Source: an uncultured Oscillospiraceae bacterium (GTDB lineage: Bacteria; Bacillota_A; Clostridia; Oscillospirales; Acutalibacteraceae). Taken from it: DNA of 52,172 nucleotides. The stretch is taken from contig CAJUTL010000021.1 of the NCBI GenBank assembly GCA_910589395.1, forward strand, positions 1 through 52,172. Direction: 5' to 3'. Position numbers and translations under genes: made by a program. Within the stretch, counting starts at the first letter, position 1, and every line of letters starts with the position of its first letter. The notes under the pieces were generated by a model. It was not told the origin of the DNA. It saw only the letters and a list, made by a program, of their open reading frames with translations, and searched no databases. Positions 42,848-51,459 of this stretch are shown here, piece after piece.

Positions 42848-44074
42848 ATGGTAACGATCCAAAAGGTATACGGCTGTGAAATTCTGGACTCCCGGGGAAA
42901 TCCCACCGTCAGCGCCACGGTGCAGCTTTCCGACGGCACGCTGGGCACGGCGGCCTCCCCCTCCGGGGCCTCCACCGGCAAGTTTGAGGCCATCGAGCTG
43001 CGGGACGGAGACGACCGGCGCTATGGCGGCAAGGGTGTTCTGAAAGCGGTAAAAAACGTAAACGAGATCATCGCCCCGGCGCTGGAAAAGGTGCACACCC
43101 TGACCACCCGGGAGATCGACGGCGTACTGCGCAAGCTGGACGGCACCCCCAACAAGGCCCATTTGGGGGCAAACGCCACCCTGGCGGTGTCCCTGGCCTG
43201 CGCCCGGGCCATTGCCGCCCATTACCGCATGCCCCTGTACCGGTATCTGGGCGGCGCGGCGGCCTATCAGCTGCCCGTTCCCATGATGAATATTCTAAAC
43301 GGCGGCGCCCATGCGGGAAACAACATCGATATTCAGGAATTTATGATCATGCCGCTGATGGCGGAAAGCTTCCGGGAGGGACTGCGCTGGTGCGCGGAGA
43401 TCTACCATACCCTGGGATCGGAGCTTAAGAAAAAGGGGCTTTCCACCGCCGTGGGAGACGAAGGCGGCTTTGCGCCCGATCTTGCCTCCGACGAGGAAGC
43501 CATCGAGGAAATTCTGAACGCCGTGGAAAAGGCGGGCTATTCCGGCAAGGTAAAGCTGGCCCTGGACGCCGCGGGCAGCGAATGGGCGGTGGATCACCAC
43601 TACCGTTTGCCCAAGCGGGGGGTGGAGTATGAAACGGAGGGCCTGCTGGAATACTGGGAAAGCCTTGCGGATCGATATCCCATTTTCTCCATTGAAGATC
43701 CTTTGGGGGAAGAGGATTTCGAGGGCTGGGCGGAGCTTACCGCCCGTCTGGGAAACAGGGTGCAGCTGGTGGGGGACGATCTGTTCGTCACAAATATGGA
43801 GCGCCTGCAGCAGGGCATCGACGAAGGGGCGGCCAACGCCATTCTCATCAAGCCCAACCAGATCGGCACCCTGACGGAAACCCTGGACGCCATCGACCTT
43901 GCCCGCCGCAACGGCTATAAGACCATCATTTCCCACCGCTCCGGGGAAACGGAGGACACCTTTATTGCCGACCTGGCGGTGGCGGTCAACGCCGGGCAGA
44001 TCAAAACCGGCGCTCCCTGCCGTACCGAGCGGGTGGCGAAATACAACCGCCTGCTGCGCATTGAGGAGGCTTGA
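42848..44074 (+). CDS. eno: Enolase
   Basis: This 408-residue phosphopyruvate hydratase is about 20 residues shorter than most. Acid/base residues Glu205 (GDEGGFAPD) and Lys335 (IKPNQIG) are present, with metal ligands Asp240, Glu283 and Asp310. The lid loop SGASTG and the signature ILIKPNQIGTLTET are intact, so it should be active. It interconverts 2-phosphoglycerate and phosphoenolpyruvate. It stands alone, not with pgk/gpm genes. DAAGSEW replaces the common DxAxSEF, and the N and C termini are trimmed, so a second, more typical enolase elsewhere in the genome is possible. Confidence 0.96.
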   Translation: MVTIQKVYGCEILDSRGNPTVSATVQLSDGTLGTAASPSGASTGKFEAIELRDGDDRRYGGKGVLKAVKNVNEIIAPALEKVHTLTTREIDGVLRKLDGTPNKAHLGANATLAVSLACARAIAAHYRMPLYRYLGGAAAYQLPVPMMNILNGGAHAGNNIDIQEFMIMPLMAESFREGLRWCAEIYHTLGSELKKKGLSTAVGDEGGFAPDLASDEEAIEEILNAVEKAGYSGKVKLALDAAGSEWAVDHHYRLPKRGVEYETEGLLEYWESLADRYPIFSIEDPLGEEDFEGWAELTARLGNRVQLVGDDLFVTNMERLQQGIDEGAANAILIKPNQIGTLTETLDAIDLARRNGYKTIISHRSGETEDTFIADLAVAVNAGQIKTGAPCRTERVAKYNRLLRIEEA

Positions 44075-44114
44075 CAGGCCAACCTTTTTCCCCTTACAAT
44101 ACAGATAACTAAAA

Positions 44115-44285
44115 GCAACACCGCACAAAGATCGGCCAGAGGCCTTTGTACACAATTTGCTTGCATATTTTCCGTCATAGCACGCAGCTTTCGTTTGCCA
44201 ATCGCAAGATTGGCCGCACTCAATCTGTGCACTCTGACGAAAAATCTGACTGTACAACTTGCGCACAATCTTTGTGCGGTGTTGC
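44115..44285. mobile_element. 171-bp MITE-like element with 18-bp terminal inverted repeats
   Basis: GCAACACCGCACAAAGAT at 44115-44132 is the exact reverse complement of ATCTTTGTGCGGTGTTGC at 44268-44285. The inner halves are also imperfectly inverted (ATTTTCCGTCATAGCAC against GCACTCTGACGAAAAAT). A central GCCAATC/GATTGGC hairpin caps the fold near 44199-44216. There is no coding capacity. It lies between eno and the purine nucleoside phosphorylase, 22 bases before the latter's start. No clear target-site duplication is visible (flanks CTAAAA and CTAAAC are partly alike). Confidence 0.75.
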
Positions 44286-44307
44286 CTAAACCGAAAGGGG
44301 AATTTCC

Positions 44308-45144
44308 ATGGGCGCTGTTTTGGATCGGGTCAATGCCTGCGCGGAGTATCTTCAAAAAAGGGCAGGCTTGCGCCCCCGCACGGCGGTGGTGCTGGGCTCC
44401 GGGCTGGGAGCCTTCGCCGAAAGAATAGAGCGGGCGGTTTCGGTGGAATACCAGGAGATCCCCGGCTTCCCTGTTTCTACGGTGCCGGGGCACCGTGGCA
44501 GATTCGTTTTCGGCTTTCTTGGGCAGGAGCCGGTGGTGGTAATGCAGGGAAGGATCCACTATTACGAGGGGTATTCCATGGAGGAGGTCGTCCTCCCCCT
44601 GCGGGTGCTGCATGCCCTGGGCGCGCAGCGGGTGATCCTCACCAACGCCGCCGGGGGCATGGGAGAAGGCTTTCGCCCCGGTGACCTGATGCTGATCACG
44701 GATCATATTGCCTCCTTTGTCCCCTCCCCCCTTCTCGGCCCCAACGAAGACGCTTTCGGCCCCCGGTTCCCCGACCTTTCCACGGCATACAGTCCCCGCC
44801 TGCGAGAGCTGGCCGAAAAGGCGGCGCGGGAGCTGGAGATCCCCTTAAAGCAGGGCGTTTACCTGCAAACCACCGGCCCACAATACGAAACCCCCGCCGA
44901 GGTTCACCTGTACCGCGCCCTGGGGGCGGACGCCGTGGGCATGAGCACCGCCTGCGAGACGATCTGCGCCCGCCACCTGGGCATGGAGGTTTGCGGCATC
45001 AGCTGCATCACCAACCTGGCGGCGGGCCTTGGCAAAACGCCCCTCTCCCACCGGGAAGTACAGGAAACGGCAGACCGGGTAAGCGCGCAGTTTCAGGCGC
45101 TTCTGGAAAAACTCCTGAAAAGCCTTCCTGCTCTTTCCGAATGA
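44308..45144 (+). CDS. punA: Purine-nucleoside phosphorylase
   Basis: This 278-residue member of the trimeric PNP (NP-I) group has GSGLG phosphate loop at residues 31-35, QGRIHYYEGY, TNAAGG, GPQYETPAE and VGMST, all typical. It splits inosine, guanosine or their deoxy forms with phosphate into base and ribose-1-phosphate. SD AAAGGGG. The inverted-repeat element directly upstream must carry or replace part of its promoter region. A strong terminator follows. Confidence 0.95.
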   Translation: MGAVLDRVNACAEYLQKRAGLRPRTAVVLGSGLGAFAERIERAVSVEYQEIPGFPVSTVPGHRGRFVFGFLGQEPVVVMQGRIHYYEGYSMEEVVLPLRVLHALGAQRVILTNAAGGMGEGFRPGDLMLITDHIASFVPSPLLGPNEDAFGPRFPDLSTAYSPRLRELAEKAARELEIPLKQGVYLQTTGPQYETPAEVHLYRALGADAVGMSTACETICARHLGMEVCGISCITNLAAGLGKTPLSHREVQETADRVSAQFQALLEKLLKSLPALSE

Positions 45145-45153
45145 TTTGATTAA

Positions 45154-45193
45154 AAAAATCCCGCGATCAGTTCAAAAGGATCGCGGGATTTTT
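45154..45193 (+). terminator. Terminator of the PNP gene
   Basis: AAAATCCCGCGATC pairs with GATCGCGGGATTTT around a ten-base loop, ten bases past the stop codon. Confidence 0.9.
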
Positions 45194-45194
45194 G

Positions 45195-46107
45195 CCCCAG
45201 GCACTCGAGCCCCCACTTGGTACGGGAAGGCAGTTTCCGACCCGACCACAGGGACGCCGCTAAATTATAGTTTATCACACAGTTCCCAACTGTCATTCTG
45301 AGGAACGAATTGACGAAGAATCTCGTCCTTAATTCCGGAAAAAGGGCAAAGGGCGAGATCCTTCGCTTCGCTCAGGATGACAGGAGAGAGGTGAGTGAAT
45401 AACCGGTAAATTATAGTTTAATGCCCTTAGGCTCCACTTACGAGAGCAAGGGGAGCTGTCAGCCAATAGGCTGACTGAGGGGATCAAAACTAGCGATTCT
45501 ATGGCACCTTCTGCGTGTGACTATCCCTTCCACCGCCGTCCGGCGGTCCCCGCAGACTGCGAAGCGGTCTGTTTCCCCTCTATAAATAAGGAGAGGCAAG
45601 GGTTACTGCTATTTGTCAGTGCGCTAAATTATAGTTTATCACACAGTTCCCAACTGTCATTCTGAGGAACGAAGTGACGAAGAATCTCGTCCTTAATCCC
45701 TGAAAAGAACAAAGGACGAGATCCTTCGCTTCGCTCAGGATGACAGGAGAGAGGTGAGTGAATAACCGGTAAATTATAGTTTAGCACACACTCTTGGCTT
45801 TCTCGCCTGTCGGCTCGGGTGCTGTGCCCCGGTGGGGCACGTCCAGCACTGACCGAAGCGTAGCGTAGAAAGCTGCCACGGCTTCGCCGTGACTGAGGGG
45901 TTCCGACAGAAGAGCAGAAAATCACTGGTTTTATGCGAATTTCCAGCGAGCTGGAACCTCTCCACCGCCTATCGGCGGTCCAGAAGGTTGCAAAGCAACC
46001 TTCTTCCCCTATTCAGGGGAGGCAAGAGGTTTCTGCTATCCACTAACCGCTAAATTCCAATTTATCAAACTCTGCCCTTGCCCTTAAAATTGCTCATTCC
46101 TCATTGC
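45195..46107. repeat. Repeat-filled gap after the PNP gene
   Basis: A family D unit lies at 45199-45247, family A hairpins at 45291-45382 and 45655-45745, and family B units at 45422-45608 and 45786-46036. AT palindromes separate them (near 45259, 45410, 45625, 45771 and 46049). The order AT-A-AT-B is used twice in succession. No gene is seen. Confidence 0.85.
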
Positions 46108-46632
46108 TCATTTCCTGCCGCCTTTCCCCATTTCCTTCAGCAGCTGGCGAAAAATCAAAACATGCTGCTCCTCATCCAAAATCAGACGTTCCAGCAGCGC
46201 TTTCACACAAGGATCCGGCAATTCCCCCGACAGACGGCGGTATTCCGTAATGGTTCTGTTTTCCCCCATAACAGCCCGGTTCAACAGAGCGGCCGGATCA
46301 TTGGAATAAAAAAGAGCGCTGGGGCTCCAATAAACAGTTCGCCCCTCCCGGTAGCTCCAAAGCCGGGGGTCTCCGCCCGAAAGGCACGTCAGCTGAGCGA
46401 AAACGGATAGATGGTGCATTTCCACCACGGCGATCCGGTGAAAATATTCCGCTATTTTCGGGTATTTGGCGGCCAGAACGGTACTGTTGTAGAAATACTG
46501 GGCTATGGTGCTCATTTCCGAGGCGCTGCCGCCCAACTGGGACAGCATGGCTCTGGCACAAAGCTGGCTGGTCTCCCGCACCTGGATCGGGGGATAGGGA
46601 GAAGCATCGGCTACAGGCAATTTCAATTCCAT
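46108..46632 (-). CDS. Ferritin-like diiron protein
   Basis: This 174-residue, four-helix protein has the two E...E-x-x-H motifs of the ferritin/rubrerythrin fold. They appear as Glu in SEMSTIAQYFY with EMHHL, and Glu in GENRTITEY with DEEQHV. It probably binds two irons or manganese and acts in peroxide removal or metal storage; no rubredoxin domain is present. An SD GGAGGG precedes the ATG. It belongs to a loosely defined Clostridia group, so the exact role is open. Confidence 0.8.
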   Translation of the reverse strand: MELKLPVADASPYPPIQVRETSQLCARAMLSQLGGSASEMSTIAQYFYNSTVLAAKYPKIAEYFHRIAVVEMHHLSVFAQLTCLSGGDPRLWSYREGRTVYWSPSALFYSNDPAALLNRAVMGENRTITEYRRLSGELPDPCVKALLERLILDEEQHVLIFRQLLKEMGKGGRK

Positions 46633-46721
46633 AAAACGCCCTCCTTCTGTTTGAATGGCTGCACTACCTGGCTATACCTATGCGAAACGGAAATGAGATA
46701 TGTAAGACCTGGCACAGAAGT

Positions 46722-46757
46722 GAAAACGCCCGGAGCGGGAAAACCCGTTCCGGGCAT
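46722..46757 (-). terminator. Terminator of the LysR-type gene
   Basis: GCCCGGAGCGGG pairs with CCCGTTCCGGGC around AAAA, and the minus strand continues GTTTTC, a short T run. Confidence 0.65.
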
Positions 46758-46773
46758 TCTGTTTGCCTGAAGC

Positions 46774-47658
46774 TTAGCCTTTCAGGATCATTCTTTCCAA
46801 CTCCTTGGCGGCAATGCTCAACACCTGATCTGTTCTTTTGACCAGGCAGATAGACCTCCGGGGGATCTGTTCATTGAGCTCAATCGGCAGGATCGTTCGT
46901 CCCTCTTCTCCCTCCAAAAATTCCCGGGGAACAAAACCGATGCCCAAATTGTTCTTTACCATCGGCAGAATTTGATCGGCCGTTGCCACTTCGATATCCG
47001 GCTTGAACTCCAGTCCATGCTCCAGAAACCACTCGGCGTAAAATTCATAGGTTTTTGTCAGCTTTCCAAGGGAGATCAAAGGAGCCTCGGCAAGTTTTTT
47101 CAAGGAAACTCTTTTTTCCGAAAGCCTGCGGTACGCTAAGCCGCAGACTGCCGTTTCACAGATTTCCTTTACGGCTTTTGCCTTCATTGCTTTTAATTCT
47201 CCAGTAGGCGTTGTAACCAACGCAAAATCTGCCCTGCCGCTTTTCAGCATGGCGATAGCCTGGGGTGTGGAGTGGTTGAAAATTTTCAGCTTCACTCTGG
47301 GATACTGCTGCCGGTATTTTTTCAGTACCGGCAAAAGAAAGCTCCGCAGAGCCACCTCGCTTACCCCAATAGACACCGTCCCGCTTTCCAGTCCCTTTTC
47401 CAGGGCAACCGCTTCTTCTCCCGCCTGGATCTGTTCTACTGCGGCCTGAATATGGACATACAGTCTTTCTCCCTCAGGTGTCAGCGTAACGCCTCGGTTG
47501 GAACGAACGAAAAGAGTACATCCCAGCTCATTTTCCAGCTTTTTTACAGTACGGGTAATGTTGGGCTGGTTGCTCAGCAGGGCCTCCGACGCCCTGGTGA
47601 AATTCCGGTATTTGGCCACATAAAAAAAGACCCGGTAATACTCATAGTTGATATACAC
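46774..47658 (-). CDS. LysR-type transcriptional regulator
   Basis: The start chosen is a GTG at 47658 (reading VYINYEYYRVFFYV) behind AGAAGGGG. The ATG 24 bases further upstream falls inside the predicted -10 box, so it is unlikely. The resulting 294-residue protein has an N-terminal winged helix (about 1-65, with TRASEALLSNQPNITRTVKK) and a periplasmic-binding-like effector domain. It is divergent from the MATE efflux gene with 146 bases between, the usual layout for a regulator and its target. Confidence 0.9.
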   Translation of the reverse strand: MYINYEYYRVFFYVAKYRNFTRASEALLSNQPNITRTVKKLENELGCTLFVRSNRGVTLTPEGERLYVHIQAAVEQIQAGEEAVALEKGLESGTVSIGVSEVALRSFLLPVLKKYRQQYPRVKLKIFNHSTPQAIAMLKSGRADFALVTTPTGELKAMKAKAVKEICETAVCGLAYRRLSEKRVSLKKLAEAPLISLGKLTKTYEFYAEWFLEHGLEFKPDIEVATADQILPMVKNNLGIGFVPREFLEGEEGRTILPIELNEQIPRRSICLVKRTDQVLSIAAKELERMILKG

Positions 47659-47680
47659 GAAACCCCTTCTTTCAATTATC

Positions 47681-47709
47681 ATATCAAATCAGCATTCCAG
47701 CTATATCAA
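47681..47709 (-). promoter_or_regulatory. Promoter of the LysR-type gene
   Basis: Minus-strand -35 TTGATA, 17-base spacer, -10 TGATAT. It overlaps the upstream ATG and thereby supports the GTG start. Confidence 0.5.
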
Positions 47710-47718
47710 TCATACATT

Positions 47719-47746
47719 TTACATATTTCTGTTATCCGATTATAAA
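47719..47746 (+). promoter_or_regulatory. Promoter of the MATE gene
   Basis: -35 TTACAT, 16-base spacer, -10 TATAAA, between the divergent genes where a LysR-type protein would bind. Confidence 0.5.
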
Positions 47747-47804
47747 AGAGGGTGGTCCCTGTGTCAATCGTTTTCCGAAAAACAAAAAGCAGGAGGTCTT
47801 TTTC

Positions 47805-49163
47805 ATGAATAAGGATTTGACAGTGGGCAAATCCTCCACCGTGCTCTGGAAATTTTGCCTGCCGCTGTTTGGAAGTATTCTGTTTCAGCAGCTGTACCAG
47901 ATCGCCGACAGCTTTGTGGCGGGAAAATTTATCGGGGAAGATGCCCTGGCGGCGGTGGGAAACAGCTATGAGGTCACGCTTATTTTTATCGCCTTTGCCT
48001 TTGGCTGTAATATCGGCTGCTCCGTTGTGGTATCCCAGCTGTTCGGCAGAAAACAGTACGGCGAGCTGAAAACCGCTGTGTACACCACCTTTCTGGCGGG
48101 CGGCGTCCTCTGCGCCGTCTTGATGGGCGCCGGAGCTCTGCTTTGCCCGGAGCTTCTTTCCTGGATCCACACCCCTAAAAATGTGCTCGGGGATTCCAAG
48201 CTCTATCTGGATATCTACATTCTGGGGCTGCCCTTCGTGTTCTATTACAATATCGCGACAGGTGTTTTTTCCGCTTTGGGAGATTCCAAAACGCCTTTTC
48301 TGTTTCTTGCCTGTTCCTCCCTGTCGAATATTGCGGTGGATATCCTCTTTGTCACCGCTTTTTCCATGGGAGTGGCCGGGGTGGCCTGGGCTACCCTGCT
48401 CTGCCAGGGGATAAGCTGTGTTCTGGCTGTCTCATTTATGTTCGGCAGGCTCACGAAGATCAAAACCGAGGCGCCGCCCCGTCTGTTTTCCTGGCGGATC
48501 CTGGGAAAAATTGCCAAAATAGCCATTCCCAGTATTTTACAGCAAAGCTTTGTTTCCGTAGGGAACATTCTCATTCAGGGGATCATCAATACCTTCGGCT
48601 CCGCCGTTATGGCCGGATACTCCGCCTCTATCAAACTGAATAATCTGGTAATCACCTCCCTGACCACCATCGGCAACGGCATTTCCAATTTTACCGCCCA
48701 AAATATCGGGGCCGGAAAGCCGCACCGCGTCAAAGAGGGGTTTCGGGCGGGCCTGAAGCTGGTATGGCTTCTCTGCGTTCCCATCACCCTGCTGTACCTT
48801 TTTCTGGGCCGAAGCCTTGTGGGGATTTTCCTGGAAGCGCCTACCGGAAAGGCCATGGAAACGGGCATTCAAATTCTATCGGTGCTTTCTCCCTTTTATG
48901 TGGTTGTGGCCGCCAAACTTGTGGCGGACGGCGTTCTGCGGGGCACGGAAAACATGAATCAGTTTATGATATCCACCTTTACCGACCTTGTTCTGCGGGT
49001 GCTTCTGGCAAAGCTGCTTTCCGCCCCCCTGGGGGCGCTGGGGATCTGGCTTGCCTGGCCTATTGGCTGGATCGTGGGCGGGCTCTTATCCATTCTCTTC
49101 TACCGAACCGGCAGCTGGCAAAAAGCTTTGGCTCCTTCCGGCAGCGACCCTTCCATGGAATGA
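47805..49163 (+). CDS. MATE family efflux transporter
   Basis: This 452-residue membrane protein has 12 helices in two similar halves, each with the MATE pattern (N-terminal FGSILFQQLYQIADSFVAGK, C-terminal FTAQNIGAGKPHRVKEGFRA). It extrudes cationic drugs or metabolites in exchange for Na+ or H+. SD AGGAGG. Probably controlled by the divergent LysR-type regulator. Confidence 0.93.
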   Translation: MNKDLTVGKSSTVLWKFCLPLFGSILFQQLYQIADSFVAGKFIGEDALAAVGNSYEVTLIFIAFAFGCNIGCSVVVSQLFGRKQYGELKTAVYTTFLAGGVLCAVLMGAGALLCPELLSWIHTPKNVLGDSKLYLDIYILGLPFVFYYNIATGVFSALGDSKTPFLFLACSSLSNIAVDILFVTAFSMGVAGVAWATLLCQGISCVLAVSFMFGRLTKIKTEAPPRLFSWRILGKIAKIAIPSILQQSFVSVGNILIQGIINTFGSAVMAGYSASIKLNNLVITSLTTIGNGISNFTAQNIGAGKPHRVKEGFRAGLKLVWLLCVPITLLYLFLGRSLVGIFLEAPTGKAMETGIQILSVLSPFYVVVAAKLVADGVLRGTENMNQFMISTFTDLVLRVLLAKLLSAPLGALGIWLAWPIGWIVGGLLSILFYRTGSWQKALAPSGSDPSME

Positions 49164-49290
49164 GCTTTCGAAATACAGGACACGAAAGCTTGTAAAAGAA
49201 AGGAAAACCGGGTATAATTTTGACATATTCTTTATAAGTCTGTCCTGTCTGCACGGGGCGCCTGCGGTATAGGAAATGGAGAAAAACGGC

Positions 49291-50106
49291 ATGCTGAAAA
49301 AACTGAACAATGTCAAAGAATATCTGGACTTTGCAGATAGGATCAACGGGGACGTAAGCTTTTGTGACCCAACGCTCGGCAGCAGGGAACAGGCGCGCAG
49401 CACTTTATTGAAAGCTCCGGGCAATCCTGCAGAACAGATCTTCGGGTGCTTTCACGGGGAAGAGCTCATCGGGCTGTTTGTCTTTTTGGTTTTGGAAGAG
49501 GAAGCGTATCTCGAAATGCTGGCCGGGTTGTCCCGCAGTGAGCAGGCATATGACGAGATATTCTCCTTTCTGAAGGAAAACTTCAAAGGGTGTCGCGCTG
49601 ATTTTGTTTTTAACCCGCAAAACCGTTTGCTTTATGGGAAGCTGCGCCAGGCAGCTTCGGAATTCGATCCGGAGCAGCAGAAAATGGTGCTGCAAGAGGC
49701 GCTTCCCTGCCAAATCCACCGAAAAGTAGAATTATACAGCGCGAAATACCGGGAACAATACCTTTCTTTGCACTCTAAGGAGGGGTACTGGACAGCGGAA
49801 AAGGTGCTGAATGCGCCTGAACGATTCCGGATTCTCCTTGCGATAGAGGGAGAAGCCGTGGTCGGCTATGTGGATATCACATATCAATATGAGGAAAATG
49901 AGCCCTTTGACGTATTTGTAAAAGAAGAATACCGCAGAAAGGGTTACGCAAAGGCAATGCTTGCAAGGGCGATCGAACTAAACCGGCCCCGGGGCATGAT
50001 GCTTTTGGTCAATACGAACAATACCGCCGCGATCGCGCTGTATCGGTCTCTTGGGTTTGTGACACAGGCAGGCGCAAACAGTATTACCGCCCATGCCCTT
50101 CTGTAA
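49291..50106 (+). CDS. GNAT family N-acetyltransferase, two-domain
   Basis: The start chosen is the ATG at 49291 (MLKKLNNVKEYL), nine bases after GGAG; an ATG 15 bases upstream is the alternative. The 271-residue protein has an N-terminal half of about 130 residues resembling a decayed GNAT domain. The active C-terminal GNAT domain has motif A FVKEEYRRKGYAKAMLARAI and motif B NTNNTAAIALYRSLGF. Its acceptor is unknown. Confidence 0.87.
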   Translation: MLKKLNNVKEYLDFADRINGDVSFCDPTLGSREQARSTLLKAPGNPAEQIFGCFHGEELIGLFVFLVLEEEAYLEMLAGLSRSEQAYDEIFSFLKENFKGCRADFVFNPQNRLLYGKLRQAASEFDPEQQKMVLQEALPCQIHRKVELYSAKYREQYLSLHSKEGYWTAEKVLNAPERFRILLAIEGEAVVGYVDITYQYEENEPFDVFVKEEYRRKGYAKAMLARAIELNRPRGMMLLVNTNNTAAIALYRSLGFVTQAGANSITAHALL

Positions 50107-50182
50107 GAACGGGCAGCCGGAGCTGGCCTTCGGCAGATAGCTTGCGGAAAGTCTATTGAAAAATTCCGGAAAAATGACCTTT

Positions 50183-50215
50183 CCCCGCAGTATTGAAAAA
50201 CCGCGGGGCTTTTGT
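50183..50215 (+). terminator. Terminator of the GNAT gene
   Basis: CCCCGC pairs with GCGGGG and is followed by CTTTTGTT. It overlaps the ychF promoter spacer. Confidence 0.65.
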
Positions 50216-50221
50216 TATACT
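50193..50221 (+). promoter_or_regulatory. Promoter of ychF
   Basis: -35 TTGAAA lies in the loop of the preceding terminator; after a 17-base spacer comes -10 TATACT. Transcription is expected to start near 50228. Confidence 0.7.
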
Positions 50222-50264
50222 TAAAGCGTAAAAGACCCCGTAACTGCGAAGGAGAAAAGCAAAC

Positions 50265-51359
50265 ATGAAATTAGGAATTGTGGGGCTTCCCAACGTGGGG
50301 AAAAGCACCTTGTTTAACGCCATTACCAATGCGGGCGCGCAGTCCGCGAATTACCCTTTCTGCACCATTGAGCCCAATGTGGGCGTGGTGGCCGTGCCGG
50401 ACAAGCGGCTGGAAAAATTACGGGATATGTACGAGCCCAACAAGTTCACCCCCGCCACCATTGAATTTGTGGATATCGCGGGCCTGGTGAAGGGGGCCTC
50501 CAAGGGCGAGGGGCTGGGCAACAAGTTCCTTTCCAATATTCGGGAGGTAGACGCCGTTGTGCACGTGGTGCGCTGCTTTGAAAACGATGATATCGTCCAT
50601 GTGGAGGGCAGCATCGATCCGGGAAGGGATATTGAAACCATCGATCTGGAGCTGGTGCTTTCCGACCTGGAGGTGCTGGACCGCCGCATCGATAAAACCA
50701 GAAAGCTCTTAAAGGCCGATAAGAAATACCAGGCGGAGCTGGATTTTTTTGAGCGGATACACGCCGCGCTGGAGGCCGGAAGCTCTGCCCGCAGCGTGGA
50801 GTGCAGCGAGGAAGAGGCCGCGCTGCTTTCCACCGTTTCCCTGCTGACCAATAAGCCCATCATCTTCGCCGCCAATATGAGCGAGGAGGATTTCAAAAAC
50901 GGCATTGAGCAAAACCGCTTCCTGCAAACCGTGCGGGAATATGCTGAAAAGGAGCATGCCGCGGTGCTTCCCATCTGTGCGGAGATCGAGGCGGAGATCT
51001 CTTCCCTTGACCCGGAGGAAAAGGAGCTGTTCCTTTCCGATCTGGGCCTCGCGGAATCCGGCCTGGACCGGCTCATTACCGCCTGCTATTCCCTTCTGGG
51101 CCTGATGTCCTACCTTACGGCCGGCAAGGACGAGGTGCGGGCCTGGACCATCGAAAAGGGCACCAGAGCGCCCCAGGCCGCCGGAAAGATCCACACCGAT
51201 TTCGAGCGGGGCTTTATCCGGGCGGAGGTCATCGGCTTTGACGAGCTGATGGAATGCGGCTCCATGGTAGCCGCCAAGGAAAAAGGCCTGGTTCGCTCCG
51301 AGGGCAAGGAATACATCATGCAGGACGGCGATATCGTTTTGTTCCGGTTTAATGTATGA
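50265..51359 (+). CDS. ychF: Redox-regulated ATPase YchF (Obg family)
   Basis: This 364-residue protein has the normal length for YchF/OLA1. The P-loop GLPNVGKST begins at residue 6, switch regions follow (DIAGLVKGASKGEGLGNKFL), an NMSE motif takes the place of the NKxD guanine-specificity motif (hence ATP over GTP), and a C-terminal TGS domain ends IMQDGDIVLFRFNV. It associates with ribosomes and responds to oxidative stress. SD AAGGAG. Confidence 0.97.
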   Translation: MKLGIVGLPNVGKSTLFNAITNAGAQSANYPFCTIEPNVGVVAVPDKRLEKLRDMYEPNKFTPATIEFVDIAGLVKGASKGEGLGNKFLSNIREVDAVVHVVRCFENDDIVHVEGSIDPGRDIETIDLELVLSDLEVLDRRIDKTRKLLKADKKYQAELDFFERIHAALEAGSSARSVECSEEEAALLSTVSLLTNKPIIFAANMSEEDFKNGIEQNRFLQTVREYAEKEHAAVLPICAEIEAEISSLDPEEKELFLSDLGLAESGLDRLITACYSLLGLMSYLTAGKDEVRAWTIEKGTRAPQAAGKIHTDFERGFIRAEVIGFDELMECGSMVAAKEKGLVRSEGKEYIMQDGDIVLFRFNV

Positions 51360-51401
51360 GGCTGGATTCCAGATACTGGATGTTAGATGCTGAAGAAGGA
51401 T

Positions 51402-51450
51402 AAAAAGCGGGGAACAAGGACATTTTTCTGTTCTTGTTCCCTGCTTTCTT
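51402..51450 (+). terminator. Terminator of ychF
   Basis: AAAGCGGGGAACAAG pairs over 15 positions (one G-T) with CTTGTTCCCTGCTTT, followed by CTTTATG. A TAGATGCTGAAG heptad remnant lies between it and the stop codon. Confidence 0.85.
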
Positions 51451-51459
51451 TATGACAGT

